Source: an uncultured Clostridia bacterium
GTDB lineage: Bacteria; Bacillota; Clostridia; TANB77; CAG-508
NCBI GenBank assembly: GCA_934167135.1
Contig: CAKPKI010000071.1
Coordinates: 1-9,325 of the forward strand
DNA: 9,325 nt
Reading direction: 5' to 3'
In this document: positions 1-6,691 of the stretch, piece after piece
Layout of the letters: each line of letters begins with the position of its first letter
Numbering within the stretch: the first letter of the stretch is position 1
The notes under the pieces: model-generated
The model's input: the letters and a program-made list of their open reading frames with translations, nothing else
Database searches by the model: none
Told to the model about the DNA's origin: nothing
Program-made: the position numbers and the translations under genes

Positions 1-232
1 CATATTCACTATCAAGTGTTACTGTAAAATTTTCACCTCTGTAATATATAGATAATATAATATATATATTTACTAAAAGTATTACAACAACTGCTAGAAA
101 AACTCTAAAAGCTTTACGTCTATTCTTTTTACTTTTTTCTTTCTTAGCTTTTTCTTCTAGTCTTGTACTTGCAGTTTTTTCATCAACTTGTTCTTCAAGT
201 GTTGGTTCGTTTTTTGTTTCTTCATTTGCCAT
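1..232 (-). CDS. Single-pass membrane protein, N-terminal part (3' end outside window)
   Basis: Only the first 77 residues are in the window. The reading frame is open to the left edge, so the stop codon is missing. The ATG at 232-230 follows GGGTGA, a good SD site at short spacing, and lies about 44 nt below a consensus promoter. Residues 1-40 are hydrophilic and rich in Glu and Lys, ending in a basic cluster (KSKKNRRK). Residues about 42-63 form one hydrophobic helix. After it comes a polar segment (RGENFTVTLD) that should face outside by the positive-inside rule. This is the layout of a membrane-anchored extracytoplasmic protein. I do not recognise the family from the visible part. It follows the TasA-like gene in the same direction but has its own promoter, so it may be a separate transcription unit of related envelope function (inference). 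Confidence 0.8.
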   Translation of the reverse strand, partial: MANEETKNEPTLEEQVDEKTASTRLEEKAKKEKSKKNRRKAFRVFLAVVVILLVNIYIILSIYYRGENFTVTLDSEY

Positions 233-282
233 AATCTCACCCGGTTCTTCAAAAAATATTTTTTTCAACAATTTCTATTAAC

Positions 283-311
283 ATTATACTTATTCTTTGC
301 TTTTTTGTCAA
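283..311 (-). promoter_or_regulatory. Exact-consensus SigA-type promoter
   Basis: Read on the minus strand, TTGACA (311-306) is followed by 17 bases and then TATAAT (288-283). Both hexamers and the spacer are the exact vegetative sigma-factor consensus. Transcription should start near 276, giving a leader of about 44 nt before the ATG at 232. The leader contains a short A6-TA-T6 palindrome (251-264). The promoter lies in the 130-bp gap after the second TasA-like gene and is the clearest promoter in the window. Confidence 0.85.
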
Positions 312-322
312 CAAATATAATA

Positions 323-350
323 TTACATTTATATTACATTTGTGTTACAT
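323..350. promoter_or_regulatory. Three TTACAT direct repeats at 11-bp spacing, possible regulator site
   Basis: On the plus strand TTACAT occurs at 323-328, 334-339 and 345-350, an exact 11-bp period, about one DNA helical turn. The array begins 12 bp upstream of the -35 hexamer of the promoter at 283-311. Direct hexamer repeats with 11-bp spacing are typical of OmpR/PhoB-family response regulators. The PhoP box of Bacillus (TT[ACT]ACA repeats) resembles the ATTACA/GTTACA units here except at the first base. The spacing is seen directly; the identity of the regulator is inference. In DNA this AT-rich, chance or an UP-like element is also possible. Confidence 0.45.
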
Positions 351-362
351 ACCACTATTTTC

Positions 363-1061
363 CTAAGTACTTTCACGCAATGTAGAACTAGTTATTTTTA
401 CCACTATTTCTATTGCTTTTGCTGGATCATTGTTCTCGTTTTGGTAATATTTATATGCTTCCTTTCCAAACTTTGTGTCCAGTATATCTCTAGCTAGATT
501 TTCATCATCAGTCCCATTTCCTTGATATGTCCAACTAACATTAAGTTTTAGTTTTGCCCCTGCCTCTGGTGTTTTCTCATCATCTACATATTCGCCGTCT
601 ATTCTAGTCTTATCATATGTATAACTTACTTTAAAAGGATATGTGGTGTCATCTGTAAATACATTTACCGTATTTCCTTCTGCTTTTATTCCTCCATTGT
701 TTTTTAATTGTTCTAAAATTTCTTGACCATATACCTTTACAGAAGCTAATTCATAATTTATATTGGAACTTGTTGTGGTTAGATTGTAGATATGAACTGT
801 ATCTTCTCTGTTTGGCATTCCTGGATATAGTTCGTCTATTGTAAATGTAACATCTTGATCTAATATTTCCTTTCCATCAACATAGTATGTTACATCCCAT
901 GGAGTTACATCAGCTTCCAATCCTTTTAGTTTAACATCTTCATTTATGTTAAACCAAGCATATGTATTTACTATTAATATTACAGAAAATATTAAAATCA
1001 ATCTAATTCGCGATGCCATACTTCGTTTTCGTACTCTTCTAATTTCACGTAATATGTTCAT
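363..1061 (-). CDS. TasA/camelysin-like exported protein with SipW-type signal peptide
   Basis: A 232-residue protein, probably an extracellular matrix or surface-fibre subunit released by a SipW-type signal peptidase. The N-terminus is basic (IRRVRKR, about 7-13), followed by a hydrophobic core (about 20-32) and the motif NTYAWFN (32-38), which parallels the TWAAF site of Bacillus TasA and the SipW-cognate signal peptide class. The rest is predicted beta-rich, with a LYPG motif (78-81) followed by an alternating strand and an Asn, as in TasA/camelysin beta-sandwiches. A late motif, Trp177 then DTKFGKEA (195-202), is partly shared with the product of 4258-4917. The ATG at 1061 follows GGAGG; the internal Met15 has no SD. 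The gene lies 58 nt below the third signal peptidase, the likely processing enzyme. No terminator is visible after the TAG stop. Its G+C content looks higher than that of most neighbours. Confidence 0.8.
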   Translation of the reverse strand: MNILREIRRVRKRSMASRIRLILIFSVILIVNTYAWFNINEDVKLKGLEADVTPWDVTYYVDGKEILDQDVTFTIDELYPGMPNREDTVHIYNLTTTSSNINYELASVKVYGQEILEQLKNNGGIKAEGNTVNVFTDDTTYPFKVSYTYDKTRIDGEYVDDEKTPEAGAKLKLNVSWTYQGNGTDDENLARDILDTKFGKEAYKYYQNENNDPAKAIEIVVKITSSTLREST

Positions 1062-1119
1062 AAATCCTCCATTCTATCTTTTGAATCTATAAGAAATCAG
1101 ATATCTCTCATATTTTTTA

Positions 1120-1833
1120 TTAAATATCCTCATCCTGTTGTTCTTTAGTATCCTCTTCTTTATTTTCTTCACCATCATCTTGTTCTTCTATTTCATCTTC
1201 ACTAATATCTTCTTCATCTTCGTCTTCATTATATAAATTAACTTCATTTATACTTTTCCCTTCACTAAGTGTTTGAAATTTTCTTTTCTTTGTTGTTCTA
1301 AATGCAATAACTACATTTAGTGTAAGTATAGATATAATTATAAACACTGAATAAATGTTAGTTGCTAATTTATATAATATAGTTAATAAATCAGATTTAT
1401 ATTTAACCACACCATAAATTTGATTTGCACTTACTCTTGGATCTTCAACACTACTACTGTGCAAACCCTTGGCATGAAAAGTTAAATTTCCATTGTTATC
1501 TTTATCTATTGCAATAACACTATGCATGATTATTTTTCCATTATATTCTCCATATTGCCCCATATAAACAATGTCATCTCCTACTTTAATTGTATTTGGG
1601 TCAACTTCTTTACTAATAACAACCTCCCCAACATTATATTCTGGCTCCATACTTCCTGTAATAACTCTAAATAATCTATAACCCGCAACTGATCTATTAC
1701 TATCGGTTATCTTTTGAAATACAATTACAACAGACAAAATTAGACAGAATATAACAAGGATTTGATATAATAGTTTTAATACTATTTTTACTATTTTTTT
1801 TATACTATTTGATGTATTAATATCCTCTTCCAT
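1120..1833 (-). CDS. SipW-like signal peptidase I (S26B type) with acidic C-terminal tail
   Basis: Membrane serine peptidase of the archaeal/ER/SipW type (Ser-His instead of Ser-Lys), expected to cleave signal peptides at the outer face of the membrane. Helix 1 spans about 15-40. The catalytic Ser61 is in ITGSMEPEY, followed by NVGEVVIS and the VGDDIVY strand. The general-base His104 is in IIMHSV. Helix 2 is about 152-178. The canonical GDNN Asp is absent: the aligned stretch is GLHSSSVEDP, and Asp131 may substitute. The Arg that usually follows the catalytic His is Ser. After a KKRK stop-transfer, residues about 202-237 are almost all Glu, Asp and Gln, which is unusual for a signal peptidase and should be cytoplasmic. 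The ATG at 1833 follows AGAGGT, 11 nt below the second peptidase gene. It is closest in sequence style to the peptidase at 4917-5525. Confidence 0.88.
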   Translation of the reverse strand: MEEDINTSNSIKKIVKIVLKLLYQILVIFCLILSVVIVFQKITDSNRSVAGYRLFRVITGSMEPEYNVGEVVISKEVDPNTIKVGDDIVYMGQYGEYNGKIIMHSVIAIDKDNNGNLTFHAKGLHSSSVEDPRVSANQIYGVVKYKSDLLTILYKLATNIYSVFIIISILTLNVVIAFRTTKKRKFQTLSEGKSINEVNLYNEDEDEEDISEDEIEEQDDGEENKEEDTKEQQDEDI

Positions 1834-1844
1834 AACATACCTCT

Positions 1845-2441
1845 TTATACATTATAATTATCTCTTATTTTCTTTATTTCATATTTTCTTCTTTTCATTT
1901 TTCTGTTGTTTTTTTGCTTATCTCTTAGGCTAATTAAAACATATACAATAATTATAAAAATAAATATATTAATAAATCCTCTTACATTTTGTATATAAGC
2001 AATTACTTTTCCCAATTTAGGAATATCAAATATTACTTTTCCATAAACATTATCCATTTCGACATAATCTTTATCTTGTATATCATTATTATCACCTTTG
2101 GTTATGAATTTAACCTCATCTTTATCTTTTGTTATATTTAGTATTCTATGTGATATAATTCTATCAGCTTGCTTAAATGTTATTATATCTCCTTTTTTCA
2201 ATTCTATGATTTTACTCTTTTTTACAATTACCAAATCATCTTTATAAAATGTTGGTTCCATACTTTCAGAAATTATGTTAAACATATATATTCCTAAAAT
2301 ATGTGTATTTTCTTCAAATGATAAAATTAAGTTAATCACAAAAAGTATTATCAAGCTAACAAGTATTATAAACTTAATTATTTTTTTTGTTATTTTTTTG
2401 TTTTTTATTTTATTAGAAATTTTTTCAACATCATATTCCAA
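1845..2441 (-). CDS. SipW-like signal peptidase I (S26B type), canonical active site, TTG start
   Basis: Signal peptidase with the complete SipW catalytic set. Numbering is from a possible upstream GTG at 2453; subtract 4 for the TTG start. Ser64 is in SESMEPTF, His102 in IISHRI, and Asp121 in KGDNND, 19 residues after the His, the same distance as His87-Asp106 in Bacillus SipW. Helix 1 is about 25-44 and helix 2 about 158-176. The C-terminal tail (177-202) is strongly basic (KNNRKMKRRK) and should be cytoplasmic. The start is chosen as TTG at 2441-2439 because AAGGTGAGG stands just upstream at proper spacing. The in-frame GTG at 2453 lies inside that SD and has none of its own. The gene starts 36 nt after the coiled-coil gene and ends 11 nt before the next peptidase gene, so it is cotranscribed with both. 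Its substrate is unknown; either TasA-like protein is possible. Confidence 0.88.
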   Translation of the reverse strand: MEYDVEKISNKIKNKKITKKIIKFIILVSLIILFVINLILSFEENTHILGIYMFNIISESMEPTFYKDDLVIVKKSKIIELKKGDIITFKQADRIISHRILNITKDKDEVKFITKGDNNDIQDKDYVEMDNVYGKVIFDIPKLGKVIAYIQNVRGFINIFIFIIIVYVLISLRDKQKNNRKMKRRKYEIKKIRDNYNV

Positions 2442-2458
2442 TTTTGTCCTCACCTTAT
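2439..2458 (-). promoter_or_regulatory. Strong ribosome binding site deciding a TTG start
   Basis: On the minus strand AAGGTGAGG lies at about 2455-2447, followed by ACAAAA and the TTG at 2441-2439. The match to the anti-SD (AGGTGA) is strong and the spacing to TTG is normal. The alternative GTG at 2453 is part of the SD itself, so the longer start is unlikely. Confidence 0.65.
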
Positions 2459-2477
2459 ATTATTTTCTTTTGAATTA

Positions 2478-4100
2478 CTATTTTTTCAACATTTCTTTTA
2501 CTGTTATAATATATTCCAACTCTTCAATAGAAAATTTGCTTTTTTGTATATTATTATAATTACTTATAATTTTAACTTTTTTGATTAAATCTTCTAAATT
2601 GTCTTCTTGGAAATTTTCTTTTGAAACTTGTATTCCAAATAATTTGTATTTATCTTTTATTATAACTGCTAAATCCTTAGTATCACTAATTTTTATATAA
2701 TTGATAACTGCAAAATTAGAAAAATTAATAAAATCTCTAATTTGTTTAGCCTTTTCACCAATTTCTTCATCTGTAATTTCTTCATTTTTCTTTATCATTG
2801 ATTTAGCCATAAATCCATAATAACTACTTGCAAGTTTTAATACATCCAATAATGATGATGTTTCATTAATATCTTTTATTACATTTTGTTTTATAATTTC
2901 TTCATCTAATTGCATATATGTTTTTTTTAATTCTAATACAAAATTATTTCTTTGTAAAATAGTTTCACTATCTTTTTTATTATCCGCATTTTTCTTTTTG
3001 AAAAGTCCCTTTTGTGGTTTGTTAATTTTTCCATTCAGTTTAAATATTTCTGATTTTGTTTTTTTAATACTTTCTTTTATTATATCATATTCTGTTTTCT
3101 TTACTTTTTTATTTTTATTTTCTTCTGTCTTTTTAATTTCTTCTTCTCTTAATTGCAAAATTTCATCAACTAAAAATTTATATTCACAATATTTAGCATA
3201 TTCTTTTAAATTGTAATTCAATTTTTCAAAGTTTTCGTCCATTTCTAATTTTTCGTTTTCAGAAATTTTTGTAACATCTTTAGATGTTAATTCTAAATAT
3301 AATTTTTTATAATTATCACCTTTATAGTCATTAATATTTAATGCCCCTGTAAAAAATTTATTAAGAATTATTTTATTGTCTGTTGCTTCAATAATGTTCT
3401 TCTTTTTTATTAATTCTGCCTTCTTTTCTTCAACACCTTCATTTGTAGTATTAAAGCTTTTTAGTATTTCAGTTGCTTTATTTTCATAAAATTTATCTAT
3501 TTCATTTTCATATTTATCATATAAATATCTTATATTAACATATAAATGTGAAACAATATCTGAACATTCCCAATATACTTTTTCAAATGTACTTTTAACT
3601 TTTTCTGAATTTATATTTCCACCGTTTTTTGCCTCATTTAACAAAACTTCCATATATTTTTGGCAATATTCACTTATCTCAAATTCTTTGGAACTTAAAT
3701 TTACACCAACCTTTTCAAATTGTTCTACACTATTTACTAATTCTTTATTTAATCTTTCTAGATTACTCTTATAATATCCATTTATATTATATATTGATTT
3801 ATCAAGTCCCATTTTTTCGAAAGATGAGCGTGAATCTGTATTTTTTACTGCAATATCATATTTTAATATTTCTTCTTCTATTTGTGGAATTTCATTATTT
3901 TCTTCTACAATAGTAAGTTCATTATATCTTGTTTCTATTTCTTTTAATAATATATTATTTGCAGATTCATATTTTTCTATCATATCTTTTATAGTTTGTG
4001 ATAAAGTTTTTATTGCTTTTATTCCATTTCTCGGTAAAACCGATATAACCTCTTTATCTGTAGTAATTTGCTTTTCTATGTTTTCTACTAATTCTTTCAT
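2478..4100 (-). CDS. Long coiled-coil-rich protein of unknown function
   Basis: A 540-residue protein that I do not assign to a family. It has no signal peptide and no membrane helix, so it should be cytoplasmic or peripheral to the membrane. It is very rich in Lys, Glu, Asn and Ile and is predicted almost entirely helical, with heptad-like stretches at about 35-85, 105-130, 200-240 and 310-355. A strongly basic region (about 323-376, ending in KGLFKKKNADNKK) divides it from a more compact C-terminal helical part (about 380-540, with ASSYYGFMAKSM and FSNFAVINYIK). The ATG at 4100 follows AGAGGAGG, the strongest SD in the cluster, and overlaps the stop of the small upstream ORF by ATGA. Its place between a TasA-like gene and signal peptidase genes suggests a scaffold or effector of the same complex (inference). 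G+C is very low, as in 8280-9311. Confidence 0.85.
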   Translation of the reverse strand: MKELVENIEKQITTDKEVISVLPRNGIKAIKTLSQTIKDMIEKYESANNILLKEIETRYNELTIVEENNEIPQIEEEILKYDIAVKNTDSRSSFEKMGLDKSIYNINGYYKSNLERLNKELVNSVEQFEKVGVNLSSKEFEISEYCQKYMEVLLNEAKNGGNINSEKVKSTFEKVYWECSDIVSHLYVNIRYLYDKYENEIDKFYENKATEILKSFNTTNEGVEEKKAELIKKKNIIEATDNKIILNKFFTGALNINDYKGDNYKKLYLELTSKDVTKISENEKLEMDENFEKLNYNLKEYAKYCEYKFLVDEILQLREEEIKKTEENKNKKVKKTEYDIIKESIKKTKSEIFKLNGKINKPQKGLFKKKNADNKKDSETILQRNNFVLELKKTYMQLDEEIIKQNVIKDINETSSLLDVLKLASSYYGFMAKSMIKKNEEITDEEIGEKAKQIRDFINFSNFAVINYIKISDTKDLAVIIKDKYKLFGIQVSKENFQEDNLEDLIKKVKIISNYNNIQKSKFSIEELEYIITVKEMLKK

Positions 4101-4234
4101 GAATTTTCCTCCTCTAATTTCTTTACAGTATCATATTCACTATTTAAAAACTTTAAAAAACTTTCTACTTGTTTTTGAATATCTAATAATTCTTTATTTT
4201 CCAATTTTGATGCTTTAATATTTTTTATTTCCAC
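4097..4234 (-). CDS. Small 45-residue helical protein, coupled to the coiled-coil gene
   Basis: This short ORF fills the gap between the TasA-like gene and the coiled-coil gene. The GTG start (4234-4232) is preceded by AGAGGTGAGTTTT, a good SD at normal spacing. It runs 45 codons and ends in TGA (4099-4097), overlapping the next gene's ATG as ATGA, the classic sign of translational coupling. The peptide (begins MEIKNIKASKL, ends VKKLEEENS) is Lys/Glu/Leu-rich, without Trp or Cys, and likely one or two amphipathic helices; residues about 12-43 could form a coiled coil. No family is recognised. It may be a partner of the 540-residue protein, or mainly a leader that couples its translation. It is below the length cutoff of many gene callers. 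Confidence 0.7.
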   Translation of the reverse strand: MEIKNIKASKLENKELLDIQKQVESFLKFLNSEYDTVKKLEEENS

Positions 4235-4257
4235 AAAACTCACCTCTTACTTTTATT

Positions 4258-4917
4258 CTACATATTTCCATCTTCTGTTGGTGTTGGTATATATTGATTA
4301 AATTTTAAAATCGCTTTATATTTTAGTGTTGTATGTAAATTTTTAGTATCTGTATTTGCCTGTCCTTTAAATTGAGTATCAGATTTATTGTCCATTGAAC
4401 TGCCATCACCATCATTCCATCTAAATAGAAGTCTAATTTCTTTCTTTTTTTCACCTTTACTATTAATATCTGTTGTTGGGTCAATTATTCCTTTTATTTC
4501 TTTTGTTTCAGTAATAGTGTCATTATCTCCATCTATAATTTCATATCCATACAATTCAAAATCTGGTAATGGTGTTGGATTTAATTGTTCTATTGAAAAA
4601 TCATATTCAAATGCAACATCTACATATGTATAATCTAATAACATTTCAAAATATCCTGTTCTTCCTGGAACCAATGTATTGTTATTATTCATGTTATCAT
4701 TTTCTACAAATATTGGTTGCATAACCTCACTAAGAGTAGCTTCTTCTTGAATATTATGGTCATTAACTTTTATTAACCATCTTTTTATATGTGATTCATA
4801 TGTTGTATCAACTTTTTCAAAATATCTTGCATATGTCCTCTGTATAGATATAATTGTTATTAATAATGAGATAATGCATAATATTTGCAAAATTCTTAAT
4901 TTGCTTTTTTTCTTCAT
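4258..4917 (-). CDS. TasA/camelysin-like exported protein with SipW-type signal peptide
   Basis: A 219-residue predicted exported protein. The N-terminus MKKKSK is basic, the hydrophobic core is about 9-27, and the cleavage-region motif RTYARYF (27-33) belongs to the SipW-cognate type (TYA followed by an aromatic pair). The mature part is beta-rich, with a LVPG motif (82-85) followed by GYFEMLLDY and YVDVAFEYDFSI strands, the pattern seen in TasA/camelysin folds. Near the end, FRW (165-167) followed by SDTQFKG (179-185) matches the W...DT-x-F motif of the other exported protein (363-1061). The tail is Pro/Thr-rich (PTPTEDG). The ATG overlaps the stop of the adjacent signal peptidase as TAATG, so enzyme and probable substrate are translated together. 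AAAGGGA serves as the SD. Overall identity to the 363-1061 product is low, so they are probably distinct subunits and not recent duplicates (inference). Confidence 0.78.
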   Translation of the reverse strand: MKKKSKLRILQILCIISLLITIISIQRTYARYFEKVDTTYESHIKRWLIKVNDHNIQEEATLSEVMQPIFVENDNMNNNNTLVPGRTGYFEMLLDYTYVDVAFEYDFSIEQLNPTPLPDFELYGYEIIDGDNDTITETKEIKGIIDPTTDINSKGEKKKEIRLLFRWNDGDGSSMDNKSDTQFKGQANTDTKNLHTTLKYKAILKFNQYIPTPTEDGNM

Positions 4918-5525
4918 TAATTTTCCCTTTCAATATCTTTATCATGGCGTCCCTTAAAAATTCTAAAGCCTGCATATATAGATAATGGTATTATACCACA
5001 AAAATAAAATACATATTTATTGTTAAAAATTGTACAAATAAGTGTTAAAAAATACATTTTTGTTTGAACAACTCCATTTATTTGCTTACCATATACAATT
5101 GGGTCTTCTAAATTATTTGCAATACCTTGAGTATGAAAAGCTAATTTTCCATCAATCTCTTCAATTTCTTTAACTCTATGAGTTACTATTAATCCCTTTA
5201 CTGAACCAGATTCTCCCTTATATGTTACATCATCTCCAACTTTTATTTTGTCTTCATCTTTTTCTCTAACTAATATTACATCTCCTATATTATATTTGGG
5301 AATCATACTTCCTGTTTGTACTCTAAATATTCTATACCCAAAAAATGATTCTCTATTTTCTGTTACCTTTTGTATTGATATTATTATACATATTAGTACT
5401 ATTACTAATGTTATTATTTTTGATGTTATTGTCCAAAAAACATGTAAAATGCTTCCTAATGGTAGCTTTTTTGCCTTTTTATGTTCTTTCTCTTTTACTT
5501 CCTCTTCTTCTCTTTTGTCTTCCAT
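4917..5525 (-). CDS. SipW-like signal peptidase I (S26B type), non-canonical Asp
   Basis: A 202-residue membrane signal peptidase. The N-terminal 20 residues are highly charged (EEEE then KKAKK). Helix 1 is about 33-52. The catalytic Ser73 is in VQTGSMIPKY, and VGDDVTY forms the next conserved strand. His116 is in IVTHRV, giving the Ser-His dyad of the S26B/SipW class. Helix 2 is about 168-190, with a short charged tail. The usual GDxN Asp is Ile here (GIANNLEDP); Asp141 of EDP is the only nearby acid. The same change occurs in the peptidase at 1120-1833, and both have Ser-to-His spacing of 43, so these two form a subfamily. The ATG at 5525 directly follows the TAG of the DUF2357-like gene, with a GTGAGG SD inside that gene. 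The downstream TasA-like gene overlaps by one base. Likely role: maturation of that protein. Confidence 0.9.
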   Translation of the reverse strand: MEDKREEEEVKEKEHKKAKKLPLGSILHVFWTITSKIITLVIVLICIIISIQKVTENRESFFGYRIFRVQTGSMIPKYNIGDVILVREKDEDKIKVGDDVTYKGESGSVKGLIVTHRVKEIEEIDGKLAFHTQGIANNLEDPIVYGKQINGVVQTKMYFLTLICTIFNNKYVFYFCGIIPLSIYAGFRIFKGRHDKDIEREN

Positions 5526-6650
5526 CTATTTTAACCTCACTTCTCTCGCTTGTATCATAAATTTATCTATATTTTCCTTAAATCTATCTTCAATTGGCTT
5601 TAAAGATATTACTTTTCTAGTTTTCATAACTGTAAGTTTATCTGTAATCATTTGTTTTACTTCTTTATCTGTTAAGTCTGGATTAAGTTCAATTATTTTT
5701 TCAATTAATTGGTCTGTTAATTCTTTTCTTGCTTTTTTATCTTCTACTGCATTTTTCTTTTGGCTTTTCATTTTTTCTTCAAGGTCTTTATTTTTTAAAA
5801 CCATATGCAATAAAAATGTATCTTCATCAACTAGTTTTTTTAAAACACCTTTTTCTTCAAAAACTTTATTAGATTTTACTGACTTATCTCTTATTTCCAT
5901 CTGGTCGCTTAAATAGTTCCATAATTTAAGTGCATATTGAAAATGTACATTTTTTAATAATACATTTGTCATTTTTATAGGAGATTTTACAAGTGTAACT
6001 CTTTTCGATTCTAATAATTGGTATACTGTAGTCGTTTTTAACATTTTTAATGTCTTTTTTATTTCTTGAATTCTATCAGCTGTTCCTTCTGATTTTTTTA
6101 CTCCTATATCCATTTCAGATAAATAGTCTAAATTGATTTTTATTTTTTCTTTTTTATATTTAATTTCTGCTTGATAATTAGCTTTTTGCTCATTTTTTCC
6201 TTTATATTCTGTTTGTTGATCTTTTTCACGTAAATACATATAATCCTCTATTAATTTTATAAGACTATATAAAAATCTATTTTCATATGTAATAAATGTT
6301 TCTTCTTTATATGCATTTAATATCTTTTTAGGAATTACTTCTCCTGTTTTCTGGTTAAATCTATCTACAAAGTTTACATTTTTAGATAAATGCTTTACAC
6401 TTTCAACAGTTACTTTTTTTATTAATTCTATTTTGATTATTTCTTCTTCTGTAACAATGTTTTTTATTTCTTTTGTTAATGCTTTTTCTATATGTGGAAG
6501 TGAAAATTCAAGCATATCTATCCATTCATCATTTTCGATAATTTGGCTTTTGCTAAGGTCTAACATCAGTTTAGAATTAGTTTTATCAAGGAATTCTTGT
6601 GATGATTGTCCACTTTCCATATTGGCAAGTTTTATTATGTTTAAGTCCAT
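5526..6650 (-). CDS. DUF2357-like (McrC-partner type) protein lacking a visible nuclease domain
   Basis: A 374-residue cytoplasmic protein. Residues about 105-135 (VIPKKILNAYKEET, then TYENRFLYSLIKLIE) match the signature region of DUF2357 proteins, which partner McrB-like ATPases in McrBC-type systems. A second conserved-looking block is about 221-247 (SPIKMTNVLLKN, then LKLWNYL). DUF2357 proteins usually carry a C-terminal PD-(D/E)XK nuclease. Here the C-terminus (260-374) is a charged helical region with no D...ExK pattern that I can see, so it is probably not a nuclease. A helical hairpin at 138-175 is Lys-rich. The gene follows the McrB-like ATPase by 41 nt and abuts the next peptidase gene (TAG-ATG). 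It is expected to bind or activate the ATPase, as McrC does McrB (inference). The family assignment is from memory of the motif, not a search. Confidence 0.6.
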   Translation of the reverse strand: MDLNIIKLANMESGQSSQEFLDKTNSKLMLDLSKSQIIENDEWIDMLEFSLPHIEKALTKEIKNIVTEEEIIKIELIKKVTVESVKHLSKNVNFVDRFNQKTGEVIPKKILNAYKEETFITYENRFLYSLIKLIEDYMYLREKDQQTEYKGKNEQKANYQAEIKYKKEKIKINLDYLSEMDIGVKKSEGTADRIQEIKKTLKMLKTTTVYQLLESKRVTLVKSPIKMTNVLLKNVHFQYALKLWNYLSDQMEIRDKSVKSNKVFEEKGVLKKLVDEDTFLLHMVLKNKDLEEKMKSQKKNAVEDKKARKELTDQLIEKIIELNPDLTDKEVKQMITDKLTVMKTRKVISLKPIEDRFKENIDKFMIQAREVRLK

Positions 6651-6691
6651 TAAAATCTACTTTCCTTTCTACAAAATATAACATATTCTTA

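Noticed and set aside
251..264. A6-TA-T6 palindrome as a terminator
   Set aside because: The stem is all A-T and too weak. It lies between the promoter at 283-311 and the ATG at 232, so it is in a leader, not after a gene. No GC stem followed by a T-run is found between 233 and 362.
188..385. Plus-strand 65-codon frame in the left intergenic region
   Set aside because: It is a Phe/Leu/Tyr-rich image of AT-rich DNA, overlaps the promoter and both flanking genes, and has no SD.
1062..1119. AGATATCT palindrome (1099-1106) as an operator in the gap before the left TasA-like gene
   Set aside because: It is only 8 bp, is expected by chance in AT-rich DNA, and has no promoter near it.
2275..3913. 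Several plus-strand frames of 70-95 codons inside the second peptidase and coiled-coil genes
   Set aside because: All are Phe/Leu/Ile-rich shadows of Lys/Asn/Glu codons on the other strand.
5248..5916. A 222-codon open frame on the plus strand across the signal peptidase/DUF2357-like junction
   Set aside because: It is rich in Ser, Phe, Leu and Ile, the expected antisense image of Lys/Glu-rich genes. It has no domain pattern and crosses two well-supported minus-strand genes.
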